Assembly: GCF_018141005.1 (NCBI RefSeq)
Contig: NZ_CP046582.1
Span: 2,108,001-2,172,000 of the forward strand
From: Erwinia sp. E602
GTDB lineage: Bacteria; Pseudomonadota; Gammaproteobacteria; Enterobacterales; Enterobacteriaceae
Direction: 5' to 3'
Length of the DNA stretch: 64,000 bases
Shown here: one piece after another, positions 1-9,025 of the stretch
Numbering within the stretch: the first letter of the stretch is position 1
How the letters are laid out: each line of letters opens with the position of its first letter
Notes under the pieces: generated by a model
Database searches by the model: none
Told to the model about the DNA's origin: nothing
Seen by the model: the letters and a program-made list of their open reading frames with translations, nothing else
Program-made: the position numbers and the translations under genes

Positions 1-698
1 TTAAGGCACCGTGGAAATACGGTCCTTACGAAACCACCGAAGAAGCGTTTAAGCGCCGCGGCCGCAGCGTGGATGAGTTCTCCGAAGTGATCGGCGTGGA
101 CGTGGCCGACGCCACCCTGGAAGGCTACGTGAAATACGGCCTGAAAGGGCTGGTGGCGGCGATCGGCGCGAATGCTGAGATGGTGGTGACCGCCAATATC
201 GCCACCGACGGTAAGAAAACGCTGACCCGTGGCCTGCGCAAGTACGGCGACAAGTTCAACCGCGTGGTGCTGTTCGTTATGCACTCCGCCACCTACTTCG
301 ACATCATCGATGAGGCGATCGCCAACAAGATTTACGAAGAGGCGGGCGTGGTAGTGTACGGCGGCCAGCCGGGCACCCTGGGCAAGCCGGTGCTGGTGAC
401 CGACACGATGGACGTTAACGCGATCCTCGGGCTGGTGACCGGCGCGGTGACCATCACCGAGTCGCAGGCTCCCGGCTTCCGCTCTTACGACATCAACACT
501 CAGGAAAACCTCGCCGTAGGCTACCGCGCGGAAGGTACCGTCAACGTTGAGCTGATGGGCTACAGCTGGGATACCTCCAAAGGTGAAAACCCGGATCTGA
601 CCAAAATCGGCACCGGTGCCAACTGGAAAAAACACGTCACCAGCAACAAATCCACGGCTGGCGTGCTGATCAAGCTGGATGCCGCCGCGGGGGAGTAA
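1..698 (+). CDS. Phage major capsid protein (5' end outside window)
   Basis: The reading frame is open from base 3, so the start lies upstream; about 231 C-terminal residues are visible. The protein is alpha/beta-rich and lacks a signal peptide. Its position just before the connector, neck and tail-tube genes is where siphophages encode the major head protein, and the text resembles capsid proteins of enterobacterial lambda-like prophages. That assignment is from memory of the family plus position, not from a catalytic motif. Its TAA stop overlaps the ATG of the next gene (TAATG). The next frame is -1 and is open across the stop, so a frameshifted longer form is possible. Confidence 0.65.
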   Translation, partial: KAPWKYGPYETTEEAFKRRGRSVDEFSEVIGVDVADATLEGYVKYGLKGLVAAIGANAEMVVTANIATDGKKTLTRGLRKYGDKFNRVVLFVMHSATYFDIIDEAIANKIYEEAGVVVYGGQPGTLGKPVLVTDTMDVNAILGLVTGAVTITESQAPGFRSYDINTQENLAVGYRAEGTVNVELMGYSWDTSKGENPDLTKIGTGANWKKHVTSNKSTAGVLIKLDAAAGE

Positions 699-979
699 TG
701 CTGTCGGCGGATAAAACCTCCGCAACTGCTGACAGCACCGACGCGGTAACCCTCGCGCTGAAGTACACCAAAGATGGCGCAGGCGTTGGCGGCGCAAACG
801 TCCAGTGGACGACGACCGGCGGCACCCTCAGTACCGACGCATCCCGTACCGGCTCCAGCGGTGGCGCGACCGTCAAGCTCACCTCTGCCACTGCTGGCAC
901 CTTCACCGTCACCGCTTTGGTGGAGGATGTAAGCCAGACGTCGCAGGCGATCACCTTCACCGCGCCGACAGGCGGCTAA
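698..979 (+). CDS. Ig-like (Big_1/invasin-type) domain protein, probable capsid decoration
   Basis: This 93-residue protein is almost entirely one bacterial Ig-like domain. It starts LSADKTSATADSTDAVTLAL, has the WTTTGGTLS core and ends with the AGTFTVTA strand, as in invasin/intimin Big_1 repeats. Phages commonly attach such domains to capsid or tail proteins, where they decorate the virion surface and may bind glycans. The ATG overlaps the capsid stop by one base (TAATG) in the -1 frame, so expression is either by translational coupling or as a frameshifted capsid extension. It has no signal peptide. Confidence 0.75.
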   Translation: MLSADKTSATADSTDAVTLALKYTKDGAGVGGANVQWTTTGGTLSTDASRTGSSGGATVKLTSATAGTFTVTALVEDVSQTSQAITFTAPTGG

Positions 980-1016
980 CCGTTTGGGGCGCAAGCCCCA
1001 TCACCCAGGGGGAAGC

Positions 1017-1499
1017 ATGATTGATACCGACCCCGGGTCGCCCGATTTCAACAGCTACGCCAGCGTGGCGGTGCTGGAGTCATTCGCGGCCCGGCGCGGC
1101 AGGCAGATCACAGGCGATACCGAGGTGATGCTGATCCGCGCGATGGATTATTTAGAGGGGCTGGAGTGGGACGGGCGGCGCGCTGACCCGGAGCAGCCGC
1201 TGGCGTGGCCGCGCAGCGATGCCTGGTTTGATGATTATCCGATCCCGGCCAGCAAAATTCCCCGCCAGGTGATCAGCGCGCAGTGCATGCTGGCGCTGGA
1301 GGCAATGAACGGGGAGCTGCTGGGCAGCGTGCGCGAAGCCGCGGTCAAATCGGAGCGCGTGGAAGGCGCAGTCACCACTACCTACGCGGTGGCCGACGGC
1401 GAGACGTTCACCCCGCAGTATCCTGCGGTGTTCGCGGTGCTGGGCACCCTGGCCGCCGGGCGGGGATTTGCCATCAACGCGTTTGCAGAGCGAGGCTGA
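1017..1499 (+). CDS. DnaT-like head-tail connector protein
   Basis: A 160-aa protein of the phage family annotated as DnaT-like ssDNA-binding protein. In siphophages that family sits directly after the capsid and acts as a head-tail adaptor. The N-terminal IDTDPGSPDFNSYAS, the RAMDYLEGLEWDGRRADPEQ block and the WPRSDAW motif are typical. I chose the ATG at 1017 because GGGGGAAG lies just upstream; the frame is open 11 codons further but with no better start. It is followed after 1 nt by the next head gene, indicating one late operon. Confidence 0.75.
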   Translation: MIDTDPGSPDFNSYASVAVLESFAARRGRQITGDTEVMLIRAMDYLEGLEWDGRRADPEQPLAWPRSDAWFDDYPIPASKIPRQVISAQCMLALEAMNGELLGSVREAAVKSERVEGAVTTTYAVADGETFTPQYPAVFAVLGTLAAGRGFAINAFAERG

Positions 1500-1500
1500 G

Positions 1501-1755
1501 ATGAGCGATCTGAAAGTTGTGACGTTCAGGCCAAACCAGCAGACCGGCCATGATCGTGCAGAGGTGATTCGCCAGCTGGAGGAGGCGCTGGCGTTTGCCC
1601 ACAAAGGGGAATACACCAGCGTGGCGCTGATCCTGGTCGCGCGTGACGGCGATATCCTGGACTGCTGGCACAACGGCGGCCGGCCTTACGTGATGGTTGG
1701 CGCGATTGAATCGCTGAAGGCTGACTATCTGCACGCCTGCATTGAGCGGAGGTGA
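1501..1755 (+). CDS. Small phage head-region protein of unknown function
   Basis: An 84-residue soluble protein (MSDLKVVTFRPNQQTGHDRAEV...) between the head-tail connector and the next neck gene, with only one base between it and the upstream stop. The frame is open upstream to 1468, but the ATG at 1501 fits the gene packing and follows a GAGGCTGAG stretch. It has no membrane segment or catalytic motif. I recognise small proteins of this type from similar prophage late operons but not their function. Confidence 0.6.
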   Translation: MSDLKVVTFRPNQQTGHDRAEVIRQLEEALAFAHKGEYTSVALILVARDGDILDCWHNGGRPYVMVGAIESLKADYLHACIERR

Positions 1756-1756
1756 A

Positions 1757-2107
1757 ATGCAAATCAATTACACCCGTATGCGCGCCACGGCAAAGCGGCT
1801 GCTGACTGAAAACGGCATGCAGTACACCGTGACCCGCAAAGGCAGCATCAAGGTGGTGGCCGGTAAAGAAGTGCGAGAGCCGGATCTGAGCTTCAGCGCC
1901 ACCGGCGTGCGCACCGAATACGACCCGCGCGAAATCGACGGCAGCAACATTCAGGCCGGCGATGTGGCTATTACCTTCACCTGGGAGGAAGAGCTGCGGA
2001 TCGGCGATCTGGTCGAGGTGGATGGTAAACCGCACCGTATCGTTCATCCCCACCCGGTCAAACCCGGCCCGGTGGTGATCTGCTACCGGGCACAGCTGAG
2101 AGCGTGA
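1757..2107 (+). CDS. Phage head-closure/neck protein, putative
   Basis: A 116-residue, beta-rich protein. The ATG at 1757 follows a strong GCGGAGGTGA ribosome site inside the end of the previous gene. The size, predicted beta content (GDLVEVDGKPHRIVHPHPV) and position between connector and tail-completion protein fit the head-closure or stopper family (gpFII/gp16-like). No sequence motif proves this, so the call is by synteny. Confidence 0.55.
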   Translation: MQINYTRMRATAKRLLTENGMQYTVTRKGSIKVVAGKEVREPDLSFSATGVRTEYDPREIDGSNIQAGDVAITFTWEEELRIGDLVEVDGKPHRIVHPHPVKPGPVVICYRAQLRA

Positions 2108-2108
2108 T

Positions 2109-2693
2109 ATGTCAGACAATCAGTCGTTTATGTCCTCCATTAACGCCTTTGTCAGCCAGGCGAAGGAGCGGCAGGAAGATGTGGTGCGCGCGGTATCGAT
2201 CAAAATTCTGGCGCGGCTGGTGCAGATGTCGCCGGTGGGCAACCCGGAGTTGTGGGAAGTGAACCAGACGGCGGTCGCCTACAACTCCGCGGTGGCCGAA
2301 CACAACAGCCTGCTGCGCCAGAACCCGGACAACCTGACGAAAGCAGGGCGGCTGCGTAAGGGGATGAAGGTCAACGACAGCATGGGCCTCAAGGCACCGC
2401 CCGGCTACACCGGCGGCCGCTTTCGTGGCAACTGGCAGGTGTCCTTCAACCAGCAGGCGGAGGGCGAAACCGGGCGCATCGATAAGCAGGGGCACCAGAC
2501 CATCGCCGCCGGTAATCTGGTGATCGAGCAGTTTAAGGTGGGGATGACCGCGGTCTATTTCGCCAACAACGTGCCCTACGCCTACCCGCTGGAGTTCGGC
2601 CACTCGAAGCAGGCACCCGGCGGCATGGTGCGGATCACCGCGGCTGAGTTCCAGCGCTTCTTTGACCAAGCGGTGCGGGAGGTGCAGTCGTGA
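2109..2693 (+). CDS. Phage tail completion/neck protein (HK97 gp10-like), putative
   Basis: A 194-residue protein starting one base after the previous stop. It combines an N-terminal helical region, the segment APPGYTGGRFRGNWQVSF and a C-terminal YAYPLEFGHSKQAPGGMVR. The FRGNWQ and PYAYPLEFGHSKQAP elements are the hallmark of the HK97 gp10-like tail-completion/neck family. It is expected at the head-tail joint. The next gene starts inside its stop codon (GTGA), suggesting coupled translation. Confidence 0.65.
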   Translation: MSDNQSFMSSINAFVSQAKERQEDVVRAVSIKILARLVQMSPVGNPELWEVNQTAVAYNSAVAEHNSLLRQNPDNLTKAGRLRKGMKVNDSMGLKAPPGYTGGRFRGNWQVSFNQQAEGETGRIDKQGHQTIAAGNLVIEQFKVGMTAVYFANNVPYAYPLEFGHSKQAPGGMVRITAAEFQRFFDQAVREVQS

Positions 2694-3100
2694 GCCGCCC
2701 CGATATTACCGGCCTGCTGGAGTCCCGGCTGGGCGAATGGGCGGACCTGCAGGGGCTGGCGGTGGCTTACGATAATATCCCGTTCGAGCCGCCCGGCGGC
2801 ATTTACCTGACCTCGCACGATATGCCGGCCACGCCGTATGCCATCGACCTCAGCCAGCGCAGCAAAGTCTTTATCGGCGTTTACCAGGTGAACGTGGTGA
2901 TCCCGGCGGCGCAGGGGCGGGGAGAAGGCCGGGCCATCGCCGGGCTGCTGGAGGCGCTGTTTGCCAACGGCACCGAACTGCAGGGCGAGGGCTTCAGCTG
3001 CTACGTCAGCGGCGAGCCTGCCCAGTACGCCGGAATCGCCACCGATACCACCTGGACCATCCCCGTCAGCATCAACTACCGCGCTGACGTGGCGCAGTAA
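2690..3100 (+). CDS. Tail terminator protein, putative (DUF4128-like)
   Basis: A 136-residue protein with a GTG start that overlaps the upstream TGA by 4 nt. It has the alpha/beta make-up of tail terminators (gpU/gp17-like), which cap the growing tail tube and join it to the head. Its place directly before the tail-tube gene is the conserved place for this function. The call is by family resemblance and order; no catalytic residues apply. Confidence 0.6.
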   Translation: MSRPDITGLLESRLGEWADLQGLAVAYDNIPFEPPGGIYLTSHDMPATPYAIDLSQRSKVFIGVYQVNVVIPAAQGRGEGRAIAGLLEALFANGTELQGEGFSCYVSGEPAQYAGIATDTTWTIPVSINYRADVAQ

Positions 3101-3108
3101 CCTACCCG

Positions 3109-3129
3109 CCGGCAACCGCCGGTTTTTTT
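3109..3129 (+). terminator. Intrinsic terminator before the tail-tube gene
   Basis: Stem CCGGC (3109-3113) / GCCGG (3118-3122) with an AACC loop and seven T. It probably trims head-gene transcripts before the highly expressed tube gene. Confidence 0.6.
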
Positions 3130-3154
3130 ATGTCCAGATAACGGAGAAACCATT

Positions 3155-3814
3155 ATGGGCTTCGCATTACCCAACGGCGCCACGGTGTTTGTCGGCCAGT
3201 CCGCAGCAGCGATTGCGGTTACCGGCGTCAGCAACGCCAACGGCGCAGTATTTACCGTGGCGACCGGCCACAACCTTGCGGTCGGCGACGAGGTGCTGAT
3301 TAGCTCCGGCTGGAGCCTGATCGACAGCCTGGTGGCGCGCGTATCGGCGCAGACCGCGACCAGCGTCACCATCGGCGTGATCGACAGTACCAACGTCAGC
3401 TATTTTCCGGCCGGTTCCGGCGTCGGTTCGCTGAAAAAAATCAGCAGCTGGACCGAAATCCCGCAGATCACCGAGGTCGCCAACTCTGGCGGCGATCAGC
3501 AGTACGCGCAGATCCAGTTCCTGTCTGATGACCGCCAGCGCAACGTTGCCACCTACAAAGCGGCCAAGTCGCAGACCTTTACGATGGCTCACGACTCTAC
3601 GCTGCCGATCTACGCCCGTCTGACCGCCGCCGACCGCTCCGGCGAGACGCTGGCGCTGCGGATGTACGTGCCGAAGGCGAAGGAGACCCGTTACTGGTCA
3701 GCACAGGCATCGTTTAACGCCACGCCCACCACCGCGGTTAACAGCGTGGAAACGGTGCAGCCGGCATTCGCGATCCAGTCGCGCGATATGACCTTCTACA
3801 AAGACGCGGCGTAA
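3155..3814 (+). CDS. Major tail tube protein (lambda gpV-like)
   Basis: A 219-residue beta-rich protein that forms the stacked rings of the non-contractile tail tube. The N-terminal half (GATVFVGQSAAAIAVTGVS...) and the KISSWTEIPQITEVANSGGD segment match the tail-tube family of enterobacterial lambda-like prophages; the C-terminal part contains MAHDSTLPIYARLTAADRSG. ACGGAGAA lies upstream of the ATG. Hairpins with T-runs on both sides isolate it, consistent with separate dosage of this major structural protein. Confidence 0.8.
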   Translation: MGFALPNGATVFVGQSAAAIAVTGVSNANGAVFTVATGHNLAVGDEVLISSGWSLIDSLVARVSAQTATSVTIGVIDSTNVSYFPAGSGVGSLKKISSWTEIPQITEVANSGGDQQYAQIQFLSDDRQRNVATYKAAKSQTFTMAHDSTLPIYARLTAADRSGETLALRMYVPKAKETRYWSAQASFNATPTTAVNSVETVQPAFAIQSRDMTFYKDAA

Positions 3815-3834
3815 GCCGGTCATCCTGTAACCCT

Positions 3835-3860
3835 GGCCCGGCAGCGGGCCTGTCTTTTTT
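3835..3860 (+). terminator. Intrinsic terminator after the tail-tube gene
   Basis: Stem GGCCCG (3835-3840) / CGGGCC (3845-3850), GCAG loop, then a T-rich tract ending in six T. It would reduce transcription from the abundant tube gene into the chaperone and tape-measure genes. Confidence 0.6.
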
Positions 3861-3872
3861 GCAGAGGAATAC

Positions 3873-4184
3873 ATGGCAAAGACGTTTCAGCTTCAACCCA
3901 AACCGACCTTTAAAGTTGACGTGGCGATCCCGCGCGCCGGTGATGAAGACGGGGTGATCACCTTCACCTTCCGCCACAAACCGCTGAAAGAACTGGCGTC
4001 CATCGAGTCGATGGGAGGCAAGAACGCCGTCGAGTTCCTGCTGGATATCACCGAAGCCTGGGCGCTGCCTGACGCATTTAGCCAGGAGAATCTGGAGACG
4101 CTGCTGGACAACTACCCGCGCGCGCTGGAGGCGATCACTCGTCACTACTACAACGAGCTGATGGGGAACCGTCAAAAAAACTGA
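3873..4184 (+). CDS. Tail assembly chaperone, gpG-like
   Basis: A 103-residue protein (MAKTFQLQPKPTFKVDVAIP...) that corresponds to lambda gpG, the chaperone that coats the tape-measure protein during tail assembly. It has the expected N-terminal beta region and helical C-terminus. It ends ...NRQKN at a TGA that directly follows a slippery A AAA AAC heptamer, so a fraction of ribosomes should shift -1 and make the longer G-T form. The ATG follows GCAGAGGAAT. Confidence 0.8.
   Translation: MAKTFQLQPKPTFKVDVAIPRAGDEDGVITFTFRHKPLKELASIESMGGKNAVEFLLDITEAWALPDAFSQENLETLLDNYPRALEAITRHYYNELMGNRQKN
4175..4181 (+). promoter_or_regulatory. Programmed -1 frameshift site (A AAA AAC)
   Basis: The heptamer A AAA AAC is in the correct phase of the gpG frame (CAA AAA AAC TGA) and ends right before the stop codon. 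The -1 frame is open to 4495. The same arrangement at the same place makes the lambda gpG-T fusion. Confidence 0.85.
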
Positions 4185-4495
4185 TCGCGGTTGCCTCGGC
4201 GTTCTATACGCCTGAACCCTCCACCGAAGACCTCGCCGCATTTGGCCTGAGCGCCGACGACTACACCGATGAAGAGCATACGGTTTCCGTCTGGCCGGAC
4301 GTCTGGCCGGCGTTTGGCGTGTTCCGCGCGATGAGCACGCAGTGGCGCACCGGTATGAACGGCGTCACCGGGCTGGATTACAACGTCCTGCCCTGGCTGA
4401 TGAAGGTGGGCGGCGTGGAGGATGAGGCAACCGCTCTTGACGATATCCGGGTCATGGAGCGCGCGGCGCTGGATGTGATCCACAAGGGGGCGTGA
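4181..4495 (+). CDS. gpT-like C-terminal extension of the tail chaperone (made by -1 frameshift)
   Basis: This 104-codon stretch in the -1 frame has no start codon near its beginning and reads [20 protein letters not shown]... through [19 protein letters not shown] and ends DVIHKGA. It is the equivalent of lambda T, which is translated only as the G-T fusion and recruits tube protein to the chaperone-tape-measure complex. The WR.G..GVTGLDY motif is typical of the DUF1799-type T proteins. Its TGA overlaps the tape-measure ATG (TGATG). Confidence 0.8.
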   Translation: MIAVASAFYTPEPSTEDLAAFGLSADDYTDEEHTVSVWPDVWPAFGVFRAMSTQWRTGMNGVTGLDYNVLPWLMKVGGVEDEATALDDIRVMERAALDVIHKGA

Positions 4496-7400
4496 TGTCC
4501 GATATTGCAACAATCTCGCTGCGCGTTAACACCTCCGAACTGGAGCGCGGCAGTAAAGCCCTGGACGATTTCGAAGGGGCTGCGGCAGGCGCGGCAAAAG
4601 GCGCTGATAATTTTGGGACCAGCAGTAAGGGCGCTGCCAAAGTCACCGCAGAGGCGGCGCGGGAAATTGAAGAAATTCACCAGCGCGTTCGTGAGTTCAG
4701 CGAGGCGCAGCGCCAGAATCAGGAAGCCTCCAAATCAGCCACCCAGGCGACCGCCCAGCAGAAGGAGGAGCTGCAGAACCTGCTTAACCGGATCAGCCCT
4801 GTAAGCAAAGCGCTGAACGAACTGCAAGATATTCAGGATAGCCTGAGCAATTTCCACAAAAGTGGCCTGGTGGCTGATGAGGAATTTGCTCTTTATAACA
4901 GCGTTCTGGAAACGACGCGGGATAAGCTCGGTAAGGTGGTTGATGCTGAGACGGCAGAGGGCCGCGCAAGGATGGAGCAGGCGCAGGCCGCCGAGCGTGC
5001 TGCTGCTTCGCAGAAAGCTTTTCTGCAGAGCCTGACCGACCAAACGGCCTCTTTCCGCGCGTCTAAGGCGGATCTGGCCGAGTATCGTGCGGCGCAGATG
5101 GGGATCGCCGAACAGGCAGCGCCGATGATCGCTCAGCTGCGCGAGCAGGAACGTGCTGTGGCGAGAGAGGCTGACCAGAAGCGCGCGGCCGCCATTGCCG
5201 CCCGCGGCCTGAAGCAGGCGCTGGCCGAGCAAGAGACAGCAGAGCGCGCCCTGGCCGCTGAGGCTAAGCGTACCGCCGCGGCACAGCAGGGTTTTATCAA
5301 CTCCCTGCAGGAACAGGCCACGGCCATCGGCAAAACACGCTCTGAGCTGCTGGAGCTGAAGGCCGCGCAGCTCGGCGTGTCGTCGCAGGCAGCGCCAATG
5401 ATCGCCAGGCTGCGCGAACAGGAGGAGGCCTGGAAGCATGGAGCAGTATCGGCCGGGCAGTATCGGCAGGCGATCAGGCAACTGCCTGCTCAGCTGACCG
5501 ATATCGCCACCTCGCTGGCCGGTGGTATGCCGGTCTGGATGGTGCTGATGCAGCAGGGTGGGCAGATATCTGACTCCTTTGGTGGTCTGGGTGGGCTGTT
5601 TACCTACATCAAACAGGAACTGCTGGGGATGAGCGATGCCTCTGACGAGTCATCTGAATCTCTGTCTGAAAATGCCAACGGCCTGGCTGAAAATGCCGAG
5701 AATGCGAAAAAATTCACCGGACTACTCAGCCCGGCCACGATCGCCGTCGGCGTGCTGGCCGCGGCTGTCGGCACGCTGACCTATGCCTGGTACAAAGGCA
5801 GCCAGGAACAGTCGGAATTCAGTAAATCGCTGATCCTCAGCGGCAACCTGGCGGGTGTGACCTCCGGGCAGCTTGCTGATATGGCGAAGGCGGTAGCGGC
5901 AAGCACCGGCAATCCCACGGCTGCGGCTGCTGAGGCGCTGAATCGGGTAGTCGCTGGCGGCAAGATTGCCAAAGACTCGCTGCAGACTGTGACTGAGGCC
6001 GTGGTCGCAATGAACGACGCGACTGGCGAATCGGTCGATAGCCTGGTGGCCGACTTTGAGAAGATCGCGAAAAATCCGGTCGCGGCGATTTCTGATCTGA
6101 ATGAAAAATACCATTACCTGACGCTGGCAACCTATAACCAGGTGAAGGCCCTGCAGGATGAGGGCAATCAGCAGGAAGCGGCGCGGGTCGCCACCGATAA
6201 TTATTCGGCGACCATGAAACAACGAGCTGACCAGATTCAGGACAGCCTCGGCACCCTTGAGCAGGCATGGAAATGGCTCGGAGACGCCGCTAAGGGCGCG
6301 TGGGACTCAATGCTTGATATCGGGCGGGAAGTCTCCGTCGAGCAGAAAATCCAGGATTCCAGCAGTGAACTGGATCGGGCGCAAAAGGCCCTTTCCGATC
6401 TGCAAAAAGGACAGGGTGCAAATGCCGGGCCCTATGGGCCATGGAAATCTGACGAGTTAGGCCGCCAGCAGAAAGTTGTTGATGCAATAAAGCAGCGTCT
6501 GGAAGCACTGCGTAGTGAAAAAATCACGCAGGATACTCTCAACGGGGCGATCGGTGAATATGAATCCCGGCAGCAGAAAAGCATCACCGCCCAGCAATAC
6601 ATCAACACCATCACTGAACAAACATTAAGCAATGCGCAAAAGAGGGTTAAAGAACAGGAGAAGCTGACCAAAGCCATCAGAGATGGCGCAGTGATCAGCA
6701 AAGAAGAAGAAGCGCGCCTGCGTAAAAATATCGACGACAAGTACAAGGATCCGGTAACCCCTAAAGGTAAAGCTTATACCCCACCTGCTGGCGACCGGGC
6801 AGAGGATACGGGGAAGGCAGAGCTGCTGGCTTTGCAGGCGCAACTAAAAACGCTACAGGATCATCGTTCAGTTACGGATGTCATCAGCAAGCAGCGTAAA
6901 GACCTGCAGCTGACAGAGGCGAAATTTGCGGTTCTGGAAGAAGCTGCAGGTAAGCGGAAACTGTCAAAGCAGGAACAATCGCTGCTCGCAAGCAAAGACC
7001 AGGTTTTGTACCTCGAACGGCAGAAAGCGTTGCTGGGTGACCAAATCACCGCCCAGGAACAGCTCAATAAGCGCATGGACGCTTCGCAGAAATACGCCAC
7101 CCAGATGGCTGAAAAAACCAAAGCGATGAATGCTGGCTCAACGTTGAGCAACCGTGAAGCCCAGCGCCAACTCGAACGCGCGCAGCTGGCATCGGGCTGG
7201 AAAAATGCTGGTGGCGATCTGGAGGGTGCGGGTTACAAAGCAGAGCTGAAAGCCGCAGAGGACTATTATTCTGCGCAGGACGCGCTCCGCGAGGACTGGA
7301 TTTCCGGGGCGAAGAAAGGCTGGGCTGACTTTGCCGACAGCGCCACGGATGCTTTCAGCTCGGCTCAGCAGGTGGCGCAGGCAGGGTTTAATGGCCTGGC

Positions 7401-8010
7401 CGGGATGATGACCAGCCTGGTGACTACCGGCAAAGCCAACATCAAAGAGTTCGGCGTGTCGATGCTGAAAATGATTGTTGAGGTGATCAACAAAATGCTG
7501 ATCGCCTACGCGCTGCAGACGGCGCTGGGGTGGATTAGCGCAGGTGCCTCGGCGTCCACGGCTTCCGCCTCTGCCGGCTCAACCGGGGCTATGGGGATGT
7601 CGACTGATTTCCACGCCTACACGCCGCAGTTCGATGGCGGCGGCTTCACAGGAGATGGCGGAAAACACGAACCGGCTGGCGTGGTTCACAAAGGGGAATT
7701 CGTCTTCACCAAAGAAGCCACTCAGCGGATCGGCGTATCAAACCTGTATGGCATAATGCGCGGCTACGCTGACGGCGGCCTTGTCGAAGGTGCAGGAAAG
7801 CTGTACGGCATGCAAAGCGGCGCCGCTGGTGGCGTTAACGTGCAAACCTCAGTGACGGTGAACACCAGCGACAATCAGCAGACGTCCGCCAGCCAGAACG
7901 CTGCCGTTTCTAAAGCCTGGCAGCAAACTCTCGATCGCTCAGTAAGAGAAGGCATTCAGCGAGAAACCCGGCCGGGTGGCATCATCTGGATTGCTTCTAA
8001 TCCGAGGTAG
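4495..8010 (+). CDS. Tail tape-measure protein (lambda gpH-like)
   Basis: About 1171 residues that set tail length and are ejected with the DNA. The first 320 residues are coiled-coil with two tandem repeats (the [13 protein letters not shown] block occurs twice, near residues 205 and 300). The block [20 protein letters not shown], followed by [16 protein letters not shown] (around 330-365), is the signature of lambda-family tape-measure proteins. A hydrophobic helix ([18 protein letters not shown]) follows, then another long helical region. The C-terminus has the [20 protein letters not shown] block of the lambda tape-measure C-terminal domain. I chose ATG 4495 over GTG 4492 because it overlaps the T stop and has AAGGGGG at good distance. 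Confidence 0.9.
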   Translation: MSDIATISLRVNTSELERGSKALDDFEGAAAGAAKGADNFGTSSKGAAKVTAEAAREIEEIHQRVREFSEAQRQNQEASKSATQATAQQKEELQNLLNRISPVSKALNELQDIQDSLSNFHKSGLVADEEFALYNSVLETTRDKLGKVVDAETAEGRARMEQAQAAERAAASQKAFLQSLTDQTASFRASKADLAEYRAAQMGIAEQAAPMIAQLREQERAVAREADQKRAAAIAARGLKQALAEQETAERALAAEAKRTAAAQQGFINSLQEQATAIGKTRSELLELKAAQLGVSSQAAPMIARLREQEEAWKHGAVSAGQYRQAIRQLPAQLTDIATSLAGGMPVWMVLMQQGGQISDSFGGLGGLFTYIKQELLGMSDASDESSESLSENANGLAENAENAKKFTGLLSPATIAVGVLAAAVGTLTYAWYKGSQEQSEFSKSLILSGNLAGVTSGQLADMAKAVAASTGNPTAAAAEALNRVVAGGKIAKDSLQTVTEAVVAMNDATGESVDSLVADFEKIAKNPVAAISDLNEKYHYLTLATYNQVKALQDEGNQQEAARVATDNYSATMKQRADQIQDSLGTLEQAWKWLGDAAKGAWDSMLDIGREVSVEQKIQDSSSELDRAQKALSDLQKGQGANAGPYGPWKSDELGRQQKVVDAIKQRLEALRSEKITQDTLNGAIGEYESRQQKSITAQQYINTITEQTLSNAQKRVKEQEKLTKAIRDGAVISKEEEARLRKNIDDKYKDPVTPKGKAYTPPAGDRAEDTGKAELLALQAQLKTLQDHRSVTDVISKQRKDLQLTEAKFAVLEEAAGKRKLSKQEQSLLASKDQVLYLERQKALLGDQITAQEQLNKRMDASQKYATQMAEKTKAMNAGSTLSNREAQRQLERAQLASGWKNAGGDLEGAGYKAELKAAEDYYSAQDALREDWISGAKKGWADFADSATDAFSSAQQVAQAGFNGLAGMMTSLVTTGKANIKEFGVSMLKMIVEVINKMLIAYALQTALGWISAGASASTASASAGSTGAMGMSTDFHAYTPQFDGGGFTGDGGKHEPAGVVHKGEFVFTKEATQRIGVSNLYGIMRGYADGGLVEGAGKLYGMQSGAAGGVNVQTSVTVNTSDNQQTSASQNAAVSKAWQQTLDRSVREGIQRETRPGGIIWIASNPR

Positions 8011-8067
8011 CTTTCAGCCAGACACGCTGTAAAATCTGAGGTTTCTGCGCGACAAAAAGGAGTTTAC

Positions 8068-8610
8068 GTGGCCAGACGACTAAACCGTGATTACCGTAGT
8101 AAAATCAGAAATGTACCTCGCCGCCTGAGAGCGCTTGAGTGGTGGTCCGGGACGTTTAATGATGCAGCCAGGGCTGAAGTGCCTCCCGGCGAACGCTACT
8201 GGAATTACAAAATACCTGTTGAGATCAATCTGGTTGAAGGAAAACACAGCTCCACAGCCATCAGAGCTGACTGTGCACAGCAGCTGATCAATGCCTGCTC
8301 GAATCTGATTTCGGCAAAAGGTGACTCAGGTGAATCCGTCAGAATCACCACCGTGATCTGCCTTCCGGATATGTTTACCAGTGAAGTCTGTATTTACCGG
8401 TCCGAAGAGTATTTTCAGGGCTTCGTGAGAGAGCATGAGTCTGAATACGGCAGCTCATCAATAATCACTGACCGAAGCCTTGCGCGGGAATGGGGATTGC
8501 TCCTGCCCGATAACGTCAAGGAGTTAGGCATGCTCCTGGATTATAGGGGTTACGAAGATCCCGATGACTGGTTTACGGGAGAGCGCTGGTATTACGGCAA
8601 CGTTCGCTAA
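8068..8610 (+). CDS. DUF3916-like accessory (moron) protein
   Basis: A 180-residue soluble protein with a GTG start 5 nt after AAAAAGGAG. The pattern of an N-terminal basic helix, W at position 27-28, P-VEINLV, a CAQQLI helix, VICLPDMFTSEVCIY, a REWGLLLP block and a closing GERWYYGNV matches my recollection of the DUF3916 family, which is of unknown function. Lambda-like phages normally go straight from the tape measure to the M gene, so this gene with its own terminator is an inserted accessory gene. No membrane or catalytic motif is visible. A lysogenic-conversion or immunity role would be speculation. Confidence 0.6.
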   Translation: MARRLNRDYRSKIRNVPRRLRALEWWSGTFNDAARAEVPPGERYWNYKIPVEINLVEGKHSSTAIRADCAQQLINACSNLISAKGDSGESVRITTVICLPDMFTSEVCIYRSEEYFQGFVREHESEYGSSSIITDRSLAREWGLLLPDNVKELGMLLDYRGYEDPDDWFTGERWYYGNVR

Positions 8611-8631
8611 ACATGTCTGAATGAGACATCC

Positions 8632-8654
8632 AGCCCGCTTCGGCGGGTTTTTTT
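8632..8654 (+). terminator. Intrinsic terminator after the DUF3916-like gene
   Basis: Stem CCCGC (8634-8638) / GCGGG (8643-8647) with a TTCG loop and seven T. The unit of gene plus terminator fits a moron insertion. Confidence 0.65.
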
Positions 8655-8670
8655 GCGCCTGGAGAAAAGC

Positions 8671-9018
8671 ATGGCCCTCGACACCTTCACCTGGCGCACC
8701 CAGATCCAGAATCAGCCGCAGGGCACCTTCACGCACCGCGTGCGCGAGGCGCAGTTTGGTGACGGGTACAAACAGGTATCAGGGGACGGCATCAACCCCG
8801 AATCCCAAAGCTGGCCGGTTACATTTACCGGCAACGAGGAGGAGATGCTGCCGATCCTCACCTTCATGCGTAGCCACACCGTGAATTCCTTTATCTGGAC
8901 GCCGCCTTTCGGCGTGGCTGGCCTCTACCGAGTGGCAAAGGAGTCGATCAGCGCGATGCCGATCGGCGGCCGGGCCATGACCGTTATGGCGACATTCGAA
9001 CAGTCTTACGCACCATAG
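8671..9018 (+). CDS. Minor tail protein M
   Basis: A 115-residue protein of the lambda gpM family, part of the tail-tip complex at which tube assembly starts. The DTFTW N-terminus, REAQFGDGYKQVSGDGIN and FIWTPP motifs are family hallmarks. I chose ATG 8671 because GGAG is 6 nt upstream; an in-frame ATG at 8653 lies inside the preceding terminator. L follows after 7 nt. Confidence 0.9.
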   Translation: MALDTFTWRTQIQNQPQGTFTHRVREAQFGDGYKQVSGDGINPESQSWPVTFTGNEEEMLPILTFMRSHTVNSFIWTPPFGVAGLYRVAKESISAMPIGGRAMTVMATFEQSYAP

Positions 9019-9025
9019 GAGCCCT

